Assembly (NCBI RefSeq): GCF_014526325.1 | Contig: NZ_JACNMJ010000009.1 | Span: 124,001-188,000, forward strand | Direction of reading: 5' to 3' | Origin: Psychroserpens algicola | GTDB lineage: Bacteria > Bacteroidota > Bacteroidia > Flavobacteriales > Flavobacteriaceae | DNA: 64,000 bases | The notes under the pieces: model-generated | What the model was told of the DNA's origin: nothing | Database searches by the model: none | What the model saw: only the letters and a program-made list of their open reading frames with translations | Shown: positions 33,806 to 42,591 of the stretch, in pieces | Layout of the letters: each line of letters begins with the position of its first letter | Numbering within the stretch: position 1 is the stretch's first letter | Position numbers and translations under genes: made by a program

Positions 33806-34621
33806 ATGAAAAAATTACTTGTCGTTGCACTTATAGGCTTAATTGCTTTGAGTTGTGGTTCAAAAAAGAAAATAGTCACAAAAAAAGGAAAGACAAAGCA
33901 AAAAACTGAAACAGTTGTAGTAGTACCTGAACCAGCTTCGGAAACGGAATTACCTAAAGAACCTGTTGTCATACCTGAGCATTCTAACTTAAATTCTACT
34001 GAAATCTATATCCTGACCTATAACGCCATTGCAATGGATGAAATGCGAAAATCTAAAATTCCGGCCAGTATTACATTGGCACAAGGTATTTTAGAATCCG
34101 GTTCTGGAAAAGGTAGATTATCGGTTGAGGCCAATAATCACTTTGGTATCAAATGTCATGGGTGGACTGGTGCAAAAATCTATCATGACGATGATAAATC
34201 GCAAGAGTGTTTCCGAAAATACAAACATGCATTTAGTTCTTTTGAAGATCACTCGGAGTTTCTAACAGGTCGTGGTCGATATTCTAAATTATTTGATTTA
34301 CGACCTAATGATTATAAAGGTTGGGCAAAAGGCTTACGTGCAGCAGGCTATGCTACTGATAAAAGGTATCCTCAAAAACTTATTAGTTTGATAGAACGCT
34401 ATCAGCTCGATAAATATGATGATATGGTTTTAGGTCATAAGTCCTCAAAAACAGAAGTGACACAGGCAGATGTTTCAATTCATCATAAAGTGGTTAAGGG
34501 TGATACACTATACTCATTATCAAAACGATACAATACAACTGTAGATGTGCTTAAACGTCTTAACGGTCTAAAAAATAATGATCTTTCTTTGGGTCAAATT
34601 CTTATTATTAAATCCAATTAA
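33806..34621 (+). CDS. Glucosaminidase-LysM cell-wall hydrolase lipoprotein
   Basis: The 271-residue predicted lipoprotein (Cys17 in IALSC, then SKKK) has a low-complexity Lys/Thr linker. A mannosyl-glycoprotein endo-beta-N-acetylglucosaminidase domain follows (about 75-205: [20 protein letters not shown] with the catalytic Glu, [22 protein letters not shown]). The C-terminus has one LysM peptidoglycan-binding domain (about 227-271, [15 protein letters not shown]). It likely trims peptidoglycan in the periplasm. It starts five bases after the PLP gene and ends one base before hemL. Confidence 0.92.
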   Translation: MKKLLVVALIGLIALSCGSKKKIVTKKGKTKQKTETVVVVPEPASETELPKEPVVIPEHSNLNSTEIYILTYNAIAMDEMRKSKIPASITLAQGILESGSGKGRLSVEANNHFGIKCHGWTGAKIYHDDDKSQECFRKYKHAFSSFEDHSEFLTGRGRYSKLFDLRPNDYKGWAKGLRAAGYATDKRYPQKLISLIERYQLDKYDDMVLGHKSSKTEVTQADVSIHHKVVKGDTLYSLSKRYNTTVDVLKRLNGLKNNDLSLGQILIIKSN

Positions 34622-34622
34622 C

Positions 34623-35909
34623 ATGTTATATCAACGTAGTAGTGCGTTATTTAAGGCAGCTGAAGCTGTTATTCCTGGAGGCGTAAATTCTCCAGTTCGA
34701 GCCTTCAAAGCTGTTGGAGGAACACCAATTTTTGCTAAATCAGCAAAGGGTGCTTATGTATATGATGAAGACGATAATCGTTATATCGATTATATAAATT
34801 CTTGGGGTCCAATGATACTAGGACATGCTTATGAACCAGTCGTAAATGCGGTTATAGAAAAAGCTAAACATGGAACATCATTTGGAATGCCTACAGAAAT
34901 TGAAACTAAAATAGCTGAGCTGGCTGTTTCAATGGTGCCAAATATAGATCAAATCAGATTTGTAAACTCTGGAACCGAAGCCTGTATGAGTGCCATTCGT
35001 CTAGCAAGAGGGTTTACGGGAAAAGAAAAGATCATCAAATTTGCCGGATGTTATCATGGTCACAGTGATGCGTTTTTAATTCAGGCAGGAAGTGGTGCCG
35101 TAACGTTTGGTAGTCCAAACAGTCCAGGAGTAACACAAGGTACAGCTAAAGATACATTGCTGGCAAAGTATAATGATATCGATCATGTAAAAGCATTAGT
35201 AGAGGCAAATAAAGATGAAATTGCATGTATTATTATAGAACCAGTGGCAGGTAATATGGGATGTATTCCGCCAAAAAATAATTTTTTACAACAGCTCAGA
35301 GAGGTGTGTGATGCCCATGCAATTTTACTTGTTTTTGATGAGGTTATGACAGGTTTTAGATTGGCTAAAGGTGGTGCTCAAGAATTGTACAATATTAATG
35401 CTGATATTGTTTGCTACGGAAAAGTGATAGGAGGCGGCTTACCTGTTGGTGCATTTGCAGCTCGACATGAAATTATGAGTCACCTGGCACCTTTAGGGAG
35501 TGTGTATCAGGCAGGAACACTAAGTGGAAATCCGTTGGCTATGGCTGCTGGAATGGCGATGCTGAATTCTATAGAGAGTGATACGGACTTGTTTAAGCGT
35601 CTTGAAGAAAAAACAGAATATTTGCATAAAGGTTGCGCCGAAGCTCTAAATAAATATGATATAGCACATACTATAAATCGTAAAGGATCTATGCTATCTA
35701 TTCATTTTTCTGAAGATGAAGTTATCGATTTTGATAGTGCTGCAAAAGGTAATAATGAGCGGTTTAAATCCTTTTTTCATGGGATGCTTAATGAAGGGAT
35801 ATATATTGCGCCAAGTGCTTTTGAAACCTGGTTCATAACCGATGCGCTTTCTTATGAAGATTTAGATGACACTATATGCGCTGTTGCTAAAGTGGCTCAA
35901 AATTTATAG
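34623..35909 (+). CDS. hemL: Glutamate-1-semialdehyde 2,1-aminomutase
   Basis: The product makes 5-aminolevulinate for heme by the C5 pathway. This 428-residue class III aminotransferase has [17 protein letters not shown], the Asp of [10 protein letters not shown] and the PLP lysine in [17 protein letters not shown] at 34623 gives the normal start ([13 protein letters not shown]), one base after the glucosaminidase stop; the in-frame extension upstream overlaps that gene and is not used. Confidence 0.97.
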   Translation: MLYQRSSALFKAAEAVIPGGVNSPVRAFKAVGGTPIFAKSAKGAYVYDEDDNRYIDYINSWGPMILGHAYEPVVNAVIEKAKHGTSFGMPTEIETKIAELAVSMVPNIDQIRFVNSGTEACMSAIRLARGFTGKEKIIKFAGCYHGHSDAFLIQAGSGAVTFGSPNSPGVTQGTAKDTLLAKYNDIDHVKALVEANKDEIACIIIEPVAGNMGCIPPKNNFLQQLREVCDAHAILLVFDEVMTGFRLAKGGAQELYNINADIVCYGKVIGGGLPVGAFAARHEIMSHLAPLGSVYQAGTLSGNPLAMAAGMAMLNSIESDTDLFKRLEEKTEYLHKGCAEALNKYDIAHTINRKGSMLSIHFSEDEVIDFDSAAKGNNERFKSFFHGMLNEGIYIAPSAFETWFITDALSYEDLDDTICAVAKVAQNL

Positions 35910-35912
35910 CAT

Positions 35913-35945
35913 AAAAAAAGCGACTTATAACAGTCGCTTTTTTTA
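35913..35945 (+). terminator. Bidirectional terminator after hemL
   Basis: AGCGACT (35919-35925) pairs with AGTCGCT (35932-35938), between an A-run and a T-run, separating convergent genes. Confidence 0.85.
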
Positions 35946-35960
35946 TTTGAGATTTAATAA

Positions 35961-36290
35961 TTATCTATCTCTAAAGTATTTTAAGTACAAAACATATTCT
36001 TCTTCAGTTAATATGTTTTTTAATCTTTCGTCTAAGGCTGTATTTATTTTTTCAAAACGTTCCGTGTTTTCGGTTAAATTGGAACTTATTTTTTTATAGG
36101 CAATACCATAGTCTTGGTACGCTTTATATACATCTTGCTTTTTGGAGTCTTCAAATTTAACAATCTTCCTTAGCTCTTTAGTTTTTATGTTGGCCTGAGC
36201 GTTGATTTCTAAAGTGTTCTGAGCAGTAATACTTTGAGTGTTAAATAGCAGAGCTACTGAAAATAGGCAAAGTGTAATTAATTTTTTCAT
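35961..36290 (-). CDS. Small secreted LTXXQ-like protein
   Basis: The 109-residue protein starts at the ATG giving MKKLITLCLF; eight extra residues upstream are not convincing. It has a signal peptide to about residue 24 (SITAQ) and a helical charged mature part ending LKNILTEEEYVLYLKYFRDR. It resembles the proteins at 22038 and 36402 and may bind unfolded proteins or membranes in the periplasm. Function is unproven. Confidence 0.72.
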   Translation of the reverse strand: MKKLITLCLFSVALLFNTQSITAQNTLEINAQANIKTKELRKIVKFEDSKKQDVYKAYQDYGIAYKKISSNLTENTERFEKINTALDERLKNILTEEEYVLYLKYFRDR

Positions 36291-36341
36291 TGTCTTTTGA
36301 TGTAAATAATTCAACAGGTTTAAAATTAACGATTTTTATTA

Positions 36342-36376
36342 TAAAAAAAAGCATCAACCTTAAAAATCGATGCTTT
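36342..36376 (-). terminator. Terminator of the DUF4890-like gene
   Basis: On the minus strand AGCATC pairs with GATGCT over a short loop and is followed by eight T (A-run at 36343-36350). Confidence 0.7.
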
Positions 36377-36401
36377 AATGCAATTTATTTGTTAACTCAA
36401 A

Positions 36402-36869
36402 TTAATGATCACCTTTCATTTTGCGTTTTGATTTCGCTTTTCCATGACGTCTACCTTGAGTTTTTTCCCATTTTTCATACTGCTCAGACGTTAAAATAGC
36501 TTTCATTTTTTGTTTTGTCTCTATTTGACGGTCTAAGCGTTCGTTTACGGCCTTGATTTTTTGTTCATCCGTTTTTTCAACTTTTAATTTAGTGTCGTTT
36601 TCTGTATCGCTTTTCATTTTTGCTCTTTCAGCCATTTTTTCCTTTCTGTGAATCGCTTGCTCCAACATGAGTTCTTTGACTTGTGATTGTTGTTTTTCAG
36701 TCAAGTCTAATGCAAGTGTGAGTTTTTTTGTTGCTATTGTGGCTTGATCTTCGGCAGACATGTTTTTCATTTGCTCTGCTCTGGCTTTTCTGTCTTGCTT
36801 TTTGTCTTTGTCTTGCGCTACAGCATTCAGACTAATAAAAGCTATTGCGATTAAAATTAATTTTTTCAT
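36402..36869 (-). CDS. Secreted, highly charged LTXXQ/DUF4890-like protein
   Basis: The 155-residue protein has a signal peptide ending NAVAQ. The mature part is rich in Lys, Glu and Gln and carries two LTXXQ-type motifs, LTEKQQSQVKEL and LTSEQYEKWEKT. The C-terminus is very basic (RRHGKAKSKRKMKGDH). This organisation matches periplasmic Spy-like stress proteins of Bacteroidota. It is adjacent to a smaller relative at 35961, suggesting a periplasmic stress or membrane-binding pair. Confidence 0.8.
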   Translation of the reverse strand: MKKLILIAIAFISLNAVAQDKDKKQDRKARAEQMKNMSAEDQATIATKKLTLALDLTEKQQSQVKELMLEQAIHRKEKMAERAKMKSDTENDTKLKVEKTDEQKIKAVNERLDRQIETKQKMKAILTSEQYEKWEKTQGRRHGKAKSKRKMKGDH

Positions 36870-36973
36870 AATACAATGTGTTTAAAATTTAATAGGTTTT
36901 TCAATGTTTTTAATTGATGGTTTTTGGACAACATTAGTTGTGATTGGTTTAATGCAGATGTGAATTTTAACTC

Positions 36974-38485
36974 CTAATTAACAGTTTGCGCTTTTTTAAT
37001 GAGCCCTAAGGTTGTTGTATATAAAGGTTTAGATTCCATTTTGCTTTTTAACCATGCGTAAAAACTCATTACGAAAATATCTTCTTGTTTTTCATCAACC
37101 CAAATAAATGCATTTTCAACCTTATTTTTAAACGCTTGAGTTGTAATCTGCTCAGGGTTTTTAAAGTACGCCATCACTAAATTAATAAAAATAATAGCTC
37201 TTTCTTGGTCAATCTGACGCAAATAATTAAAATATGAGCGCTTAAAACTCAGTAATCTGGATTCGGCCAGGTCAAATTCACTAAGCTCTATATAAAGAAT
37301 GATTTCAGCAATATTCTTTTTAATAATCCATTCTTTTCCTGCTTTTTCGATGTAATATTTATCAGTGTGATAAAATTTTGAAAATATGGTTTTAGCACTT
37401 TTAAAATCTTGCTTTTGCATATAAAACATAACCAAGGCTAAATGAATATCTAATAGCGATTCTAAATCGGTATGCTTGGTTTGTTTTGTAGATTCTAATA
37501 ATGATATAGCATCGTCTTGTTTGTTTATATAGTTAAGATTAAGCGCCATTAGTAAAGTATATTTTAGTTTAAAATTGGCATAATGTTTTTTTCTCTGTTG
37601 TTGCATAAGGGTGTGCATGTGATCTAAATAGTCTAATGAATCATGAAATTTTTTATTCCTAAATAAAGTGTTAGAAATCATATATACCACTTTGATATGG
37701 TGAACCAGCTGTTTGTCTTTCCTTTTATGGTTTAAGATTTTTTGATAGGTTTCGATTAAAAAAGGTTCGATTTTTAAGTAATCATTAGTAACAAAAGCCG
37801 ATAAACTAACAATGGTCATTAATTGGTAAAGTGATTTAAATGATAAGGCTTCATTTATACTGATATTGTGTTCTTCAAGTGTCGTATGGAGTATGGTTTT
37901 AAAGTCAACAATTTTTCCTTTATAAGTCATGTCGCTAAGTGTTTGCCTGATTTTTGCATACACCATGTTGAGCTCTTCTTCAAGATAATGTTGTTTTTGA
38001 TTACTTCGGAAATTGGCAATAACCGCATTTATGTCTACTGAAGGATTTGTATAAGCATATTGAATTTTAGTATGATATATTTCATTTAAAATAGGAAACA
38101 GATGGTGTTCTTGTGCTAAACGTTCAGCTTTGTCTAGGATCTGATAAGCGATCTTAGGTTTTTTGTAAAATAAAAAGGTTCGTGAGGCTAGTATATATTT
38201 GATGATTTGCATATCAACCGAATTCTCTTCTTCTAAATTACTATTAGCTATAAAATCAATAAGCGATTGGTACAGCCGTTTTCTCAGTGCGTGATAAGCG
38301 TCTTTGCGATAAGCGCCATATAATTTTTGACAGATGTCCTTAGAGGATAGTTCGTTTTGCGACAACAGTTTAAATAATTGAATGTTTTTTGTGTCATTTC
38401 GTTTGTTCTTTCGCTCTAGATAAGAGGTGAATTGTTGCTTGTCTTCCGAAGAAAACGTAGCTACTATAGCTTTTAAGTCTGTCAT
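36974..38485 (-). CDS. Large all-helical TPR-like protein of unknown function
   Basis: The 503-residue protein has no signal peptide and no membrane segment. It is helical throughout, with paired helices of TPR spacing (for example KIAYQILDKAERLAQEH, NKKFHDSLDYLDHMHTL, KQDFKSAKTIFSKFY). Similar cytoplasmic repeat proteins are common in Bacteroidota, but I know no assigned role. The N-terminal 60 residues are distinct and basic. It is transcribed divergently from the small membrane operon at 38635. Confidence 0.65.
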   Translation of the reverse strand: MTDLKAIVATFSSEDKQQFTSYLERKNKRNDTKNIQLFKLLSQNELSSKDICQKLYGAYRKDAYHALRKRLYQSLIDFIANSNLEEENSVDMQIIKYILASRTFLFYKKPKIAYQILDKAERLAQEHHLFPILNEIYHTKIQYAYTNPSVDINAVIANFRSNQKQHYLEEELNMVYAKIRQTLSDMTYKGKIVDFKTILHTTLEEHNISINEALSFKSLYQLMTIVSLSAFVTNDYLKIEPFLIETYQKILNHKRKDKQLVHHIKVVYMISNTLFRNKKFHDSLDYLDHMHTLMQQQRKKHYANFKLKYTLLMALNLNYINKQDDAISLLESTKQTKHTDLESLLDIHLALVMFYMQKQDFKSAKTIFSKFYHTDKYYIEKAGKEWIIKKNIAEIILYIELSEFDLAESRLLSFKRSYFNYLRQIDQERAIIFINLVMAYFKNPEQITTQAFKNKVENAFIWVDEKQEDIFVMSFYAWLKSKMESKPLYTTTLGLIKKAQTVN

Positions 38486-38581
38486 TTAATCGTCAGTAAA
38501 TTAATTTAAATATTAGTAAAAATAGTATTAAATATAATTTTTTAATAAATATAATCGTCAGTTTTTAATATAATGAGTGTT

Positions 38582-38610
38582 TTGAGAACGTTCAAACTAT
38601 TGCACATTTG
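38582..38610 (+). promoter_or_regulatory. Possible promoter of the 38.6-39.8 kb membrane operon
   Basis: TTG at 38582-38584, an 18-base spacer and CACATTTG at 38603-38610, one mismatch from TAnnTTTG. The first small gene starts 25 bases later. Confidence 0.4.
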
Positions 38611-38634
38611 TAGAGTAATCAACAAAACAAACCA

Positions 38635-38793
38635 ATGAAACAGTTTTTTAAAACCACACTTTTTATAATCGCTATGAGCTTACTCATCGTGTTTTCAAAA
38701 CGCATACAAAATGAAATCATAGAAGGCTATAATCATTGCATAGCTCAGCTAACTAGTTATTCAATGTCAAACCAGGCTTACATAGGTGTTTAA
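38635..38793 (+). CDS. 52-residue membrane peptide, unknown function
   Basis: ATG to TAA encodes 52 residues with one N-terminal hydrophobic segment (TTLFIIAMSLLIVF, residues 7-20) and a polar tail ending in NQAYIGV. It lies 25 bases after a promoter-like sequence and stops one base before the ATG of the next membrane protein. That tight spacing supports it being real and translationally coupled. I recognise no family. Confidence 0.6.
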   Translation: MKQFFKTTLFIIAMSLLIVFSKRIQNEIIEGYNHCIAQLTSYSMSNQAYIGV

Positions 38794-38794
38794 A

Positions 38795-39262
38795 ATGCAG
38801 CTCAAGAAATTAAATACAGCATTTATAATCACTATAGGTGTTTCTGTAATTGTATTTGTCTATTTGGTGTTTCTGGGATATGATGAGATTAAAACCTTAA
38901 AAGATGTGATTAAAATTATTGCATCAATCTTATTTCCAATTCCATTATTGTTTTTTGTACGCTTTATTTTAATAGAGCATTTTTTACCAGAAAACACAGA
39001 TGCGTATAAACTGCAACATCAAAAGCCAGCAACAATATTACTTGTAGTTACCATAATTATAGGAGTTGTGTCTATGCAAGGTGTAGAGTGGGTAACAGGT
39101 CAGAAATTAGAAGACCATCTTATTTTTGCACACCTCATTAATTCTACAACCATAAGTAGTTATGTGCTTAACTATATTTTATACAACAACTTAAGAGTTA
39201 ACGGAATTTTAAGTGGTGTACTGCTTTCACTGGCAATACATGTCTTTTTTCTAACCGCTTAA
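38795..39262 (+). CDS. Polytopic membrane protein, unknown function
   Basis: The 155-residue product has about five hydrophobic segments (near residues 8-28, 38-60, 75-95, 112-130 and 136-153) and short charged loops. ATG at 38795 is one base after the upstream peptide's stop and is preferred to a GTG nine bases earlier. It is followed 41 bases later by another unknown membrane protein. The group may be an operon for a membrane complex, but no function can be assigned. Confidence 0.65.
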   Translation: MQLKKLNTAFIITIGVSVIVFVYLVFLGYDEIKTLKDVIKIIASILFPIPLLFFVRFILIEHFLPENTDAYKLQHQKPATILLVVTIIIGVVSMQGVEWVTGQKLEDHLIFAHLINSTTISSYVLNYILYNNLRVNGILSGVLLSLAIHVFFLTA

Positions 39263-39303
39263 TACAATACATACAAAAATATAATCATCAAAAATTTAAA
39301 ATT

Positions 39304-39786
39304 ATGAATCCAATTATTCAACCTCCAAAACCAAGAACAAATGCTAATAAACGCGAATTGTTATTCACGTTTCAATCCATCATTGTCACAGGTTTGCTGG
39401 CATTTACTGCTATTGCTTTTTTTCTGCATTTTAATTTAAGAATAGAAAAAGGCATCAAAGTTATTTTTGCTCCTTTTTTATCAGTTGTACCACTATTGTT
39501 TGTGCTATCTATTCTGAGAGATTTACGACAAGGTTTTAAAGAAGGCAACTATGGCAAAAATGAAATTATTAAGTTTTGCCTTATTACGATCGGAATTACA
39601 ATAGCATTTACCTGTGTCACATTTTTACTGACCAAAATAGATGCTTTAGAAATATTGCTAGCAGCCATTATGGCGATATTAAGTATAGTTTTCTTTTTAA
39701 GAAGCAAAATTAAAGACATACTAGGAATGAGTATTATTACAGGAATAGCCGAAGGTATTATCGTCTACATGATTTTTTTGTTTTGA
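39304..39786 (+). CDS. Polytopic membrane protein, unknown function
   Basis: The 160-residue protein has a Pro/Asn-rich cytoplasmic start (MNPIIQPPKPRTNANKR) and five hydrophobic segments. A basic loop, RDLRQGFKEGNYGKNE, follows the second segment. It is the last gene of the small membrane operon and is followed by a strong terminator. It is similar in layout to the preceding protein but not an obvious duplicate. Confidence 0.65.
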   Translation: MNPIIQPPKPRTNANKRELLFTFQSIIVTGLLAFTAIAFFLHFNLRIEKGIKVIFAPFLSVVPLLFVLSILRDLRQGFKEGNYGKNEIIKFCLITIGITIAFTCVTFLLTKIDALEILLAAIMAILSIVFFLRSKIKDILGMSIITGIAEGIIVYMIFLF

Positions 39787-39810
39787 TGATTGGTTAGTAA
39801 GTAACCCAAG

Positions 39811-39841
39811 ACCTCGCAGCTTTTAAAGTTGCGAGGTTTTA
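39811..39841 (+). terminator. Terminator of the membrane operon
   Basis: ACCTCGCAGC (39811-39820) pairs with GTTGCGAGGT (39828-39837) across a short loop, followed by TTT. Confidence 0.8.
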
Positions 39842-39912
39842 AATACAGAACTACAGAATTTCAATTCACAAGATCTTTCATGGACTCTTTTTCAGATGTC
39901 TTTCTGAAATGG

Positions 39913-39942
39913 TTGAATTAAAGTCGAAATTTGCTAACTTTG
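39913..39942 (+). promoter_or_regulatory. Consensus Bacteroidota promoter of the M49-like peptidase gene
   Basis: TTG (39913-39915), exactly 19 bases, then TAACTTTG (39935-39942). This is a full match to TTG-N19-TAnnTTTG, 28 bases before the start codon. Confidence 0.75.
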
Positions 39943-39969
39943 GATAGAATCAATAAACACTAATTTCTA

Positions 39970-41619
39970 ATGAAAAAACTAATAATAGTATTGGTAGTCG
40001 CTTCGTTTTTCTACAGCTGTAAAGATGATAAAAAAGATGTTGTTACTGAAGCGGAAACCACTACAGAAGATGTCAGCAATATGGAAAAAAACCTGAGCAA
40101 ATATGTGAATTTTAAATTAACGGCAGATGTGTCTAAGCTCACTGAAAAAGAACGTCAAATGTTGCCTTATTTAATTGAAGCAGCTAACATGATGAACGAT
40201 TTATTTTGGTATGAATCTTATGGTGACAAAAGTGAATTGTTACAGTCGATTTCCGATGAAAAAACCAAAGCATTTGTTGAGATAAATTACGGACCTTGGG
40301 ATCGTTTAGACGGAAATGTGCCTTTTGTTAAAGGTGTTGGCCCTAAACCTGCTGGTGCAAATTTCTATCCTAAAGATATGACAAAGGAAGAGTTTGAAGC
40401 TGCAGACATCGAAAACAAATCGAGTCTATACAATTTTGTACGTCGCGATGAAAGTGGGAAATTATACTCTATTCCGTATCACAAACAGTTTGAAAGTAAG
40501 TTAAAAGAAGTCTCACAACTTTTAATTGAAGCATCTGAATTGGCCGAAGATGAAGGACTCAAAACGTATCTGGAATTAAGAGCTAAAGCGCTCTTAGATG
40601 ATAATTATCAGCCTAGTGATTTAGCGTGGATGGATATGAAAACCAATACTATTGATATTGTTATCGGTCCAATTGAAACCTACGAAGATCAACTATTTGG
40701 TAACAAAGCGGCACACGAAGGTTATGTGTTAATTAAAGACCAGGAGTGGAGTAAGCGTTTAGCAAAGTTTAGTGCTTATTTACCAGAGCTTCAAGTTGGA
40801 TTGCCTGTTGATGAAGCTTATAAAAAAGAAACACCAGGAACCGATAGTGATCTCAATGCTTATGATGTGGTTTTTTATGCTGGTGATTGTAATTCTGGAA
40901 GTAAAACCATAGCCATTAATTTACCAAATGACGAAGAAGTTCAATTGCAAAAAGGAACACGACGCTTACAGCTTAAAAATGCTATGCGTGCTAAATTTGA
41001 TAAAATACTTGTGCCAATTTCAAAAGTTCTAATCGATGAAAGTCAGCGCAAGCACATTACGTTTGACGCGTTTTTTTCAAATACGATGTTTCATGAAGTA
41101 GCACATGGTTTAGGTATTAAAAATACAATTAATGGAAAAGGAACCGTACGAACTGCCTTAAAAGAACATGCCAGTGCTTTAGAAGAAGGTAAGGCAGATA
41201 TACTTGGGTTATATATGATTCAGCAATTAAATGCTAAAGGAGAATTGACCGATGATTTAAAAGATAATATGGTCACTTTCATGGCAGGAATTTTCCGTTC
41301 AGTACGTTTTGGAGCCTCTTCAGCTCACGGAAAAGCAAATATGATTCGTTTTAATTTTTTCAAAGAAAAAGGAGCGTTTACAAGAAATGCTGATGGTACC
41401 TATAAAGTTAATTTTGATAAAATGGAAACTGCTATGCGTGATTTGTCAAACCTCATTCTTACATTACAAGGCAATGGTGATTATGATGGTGTTGCCCAAT
41501 TGGTCGCTGAAAAAGGAATTATTTCTAAAGAGTTACAAGCAGATTTAGATCGTTTAAGTGACGCTAGTATTCCTGTAGATGTCGTTTTTGAACAAGGCAC
41601 AAAAGTATTGGGTTTATAG
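39970..41619 (+). CDS. Dipeptidyl-peptidase III-like (M49) metallopeptidase lipoprotein
   Basis: The 549-residue predicted lipoprotein has FFYSC (Cys16) followed by KDDKKD. The zinc site is HEVAH at residues 375-379, with a downstream EEGKAD at 405-410 supplying further ligands. Classical M49 enzymes have HEXXGH and EECRAE/D; here the helix motif is the shorter HExxH. Other family features are YGPWDRLDG, FYPKDMTKEEFE and NAYDVVFYAGDCNSGSKTIAINLPN, seen in part. The family removes dipeptides from N-termini. Lipid anchoring suggests periplasmic or surface peptide use. Confidence 0.85.
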   Translation: MKKLIIVLVVASFFYSCKDDKKDVVTEAETTTEDVSNMEKNLSKYVNFKLTADVSKLTEKERQMLPYLIEAANMMNDLFWYESYGDKSELLQSISDEKTKAFVEINYGPWDRLDGNVPFVKGVGPKPAGANFYPKDMTKEEFEAADIENKSSLYNFVRRDESGKLYSIPYHKQFESKLKEVSQLLIEASELAEDEGLKTYLELRAKALLDDNYQPSDLAWMDMKTNTIDIVIGPIETYEDQLFGNKAAHEGYVLIKDQEWSKRLAKFSAYLPELQVGLPVDEAYKKETPGTDSDLNAYDVVFYAGDCNSGSKTIAINLPNDEEVQLQKGTRRLQLKNAMRAKFDKILVPISKVLIDESQRKHITFDAFFSNTMFHEVAHGLGIKNTINGKGTVRTALKEHASALEEGKADILGLYMIQQLNAKGELTDDLKDNMVTFMAGIFRSVRFGASSAHGKANMIRFNFFKEKGAFTRNADGTYKVNFDKMETAMRDLSNLILTLQGNGDYDGVAQLVAEKGIISKELQADLDRLSDASIPVDVVFEQGTKVLGL

Positions 41620-41642
41620 TTTGACATCACCTATATAATTAC

Positions 41643-41674
41643 AAAGGCTTTAGCATACGCTAGAGCCTTTTTTG
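41643..41674 (+). terminator. Terminator after the M49-like gene
   Basis: AAAGGCTTTAGC pairs with GCTAGAGCCTTT (one mismatch) and is followed by a T-run. Confidence 0.8.
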
Positions 41675-41712
41675 GTTTAAATTTTATATCTTGTTAGAAC
41701 AAACTATGTTTT

Positions 41713-42591
41713 ATGGCCTATTGGTTATCCATTGTTATTACTATTCTTGTTGTTTACATTGCCATTAGTATCGCGTTGTATTATTTACAAGATTATATGT
41801 TATTTAAACCTGAAAAGTTGCCTGCCGATTTTCAGTTTGATTACGAAAATCAGGAGACAAAAGAGTACAATCTCGAAACGCGTGATGGTGCTATAATTAA
41901 TGGACTTCGATTTTTTCCTAAAGGTGAAAGTAAAGGTGTGGTAATTTACCTCAAAGGCAATTCAAAAAGTATTAAAGGCTGGGGTAAATTTGCAGTCGAC
42001 TTCACAAGACATGGTTATAATGTGTTGATGGTTGATTATCGTGGCTTCGGAAAAAGTACAGGTAGACGCTCTCAAAAAGCGATAAAACGTGATTTACAGT
42101 TAGTATATAATAAAGTCAAAGAGAAAACCAGTGAAGATCGTATCATCCTTTATGGACGATCTTTAGGATCTGGGTTTGCAGCAAAATTGGCATCGATGAA
42201 CCATCCTAAAATGCTCATTCTCGATGCGCCTTATTATAGTTTAACCAAGGTAACAGCGCGCTATGCTCCATTTATGCCATTATCCTTATTGATGAAATAT
42301 CCGCTGCCAACTTATAAATGGTTAAAATATGTGCAATGCCCAATTCATATCATTCATGGTACTCACGATACCTTGATTCCGTTTAAAACAAGTGTAAAGT
42401 TATCTAAGGTAAACCCTAAACTTACAAAGCTGCATACCGTTATTGGAGGCGGACACAAGAACTTAAATAATTTTGAATCTTACCATAGCATGTTAGATGA
42501 TATTTTAAATAACACACCAAAACTCATCGATTTAGAAACCACAAGTATTAATGTCATTCACACCTCAAAACCGACTAAGAAAAAAGCTTAA
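41713..42591 (+). CDS. Membrane-anchored alpha/beta hydrolase, first of a tandem pair
   Basis: The 292-residue protein has an N-terminal membrane anchor (about residues 4-24) and a hydrolase domain. The nucleophile elbow is YGRSLGSGFA, and a late Asp (HGTHDTLIPF) and His (GGGHKNL) complete a triad. The usual oxyanion His-Gly motif reads LKGNSK, so Lys replaces His. It is related to BEM46/YfhR-type hydrolases whose substrate is unknown. The next gene, a paralogue, overlaps its last 41 bases. Confidence 0.85.
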   Translation: MAYWLSIVITILVVYIAISIALYYLQDYMLFKPEKLPADFQFDYENQETKEYNLETRDGAIINGLRFFPKGESKGVVIYLKGNSKSIKGWGKFAVDFTRHGYNVLMVDYRGFGKSTGRRSQKAIKRDLQLVYNKVKEKTSEDRIILYGRSLGSGFAAKLASMNHPKMLILDAPYYSLTKVTARYAPFMPLSLLMKYPLPTYKWLKYVQCPIHIIHGTHDTLIPFKTSVKLSKVNPKLTKLHTVIGGGHKNLNNFESYHSMLDDILNNTPKLIDLETTSINVIHTSKPTKKKA

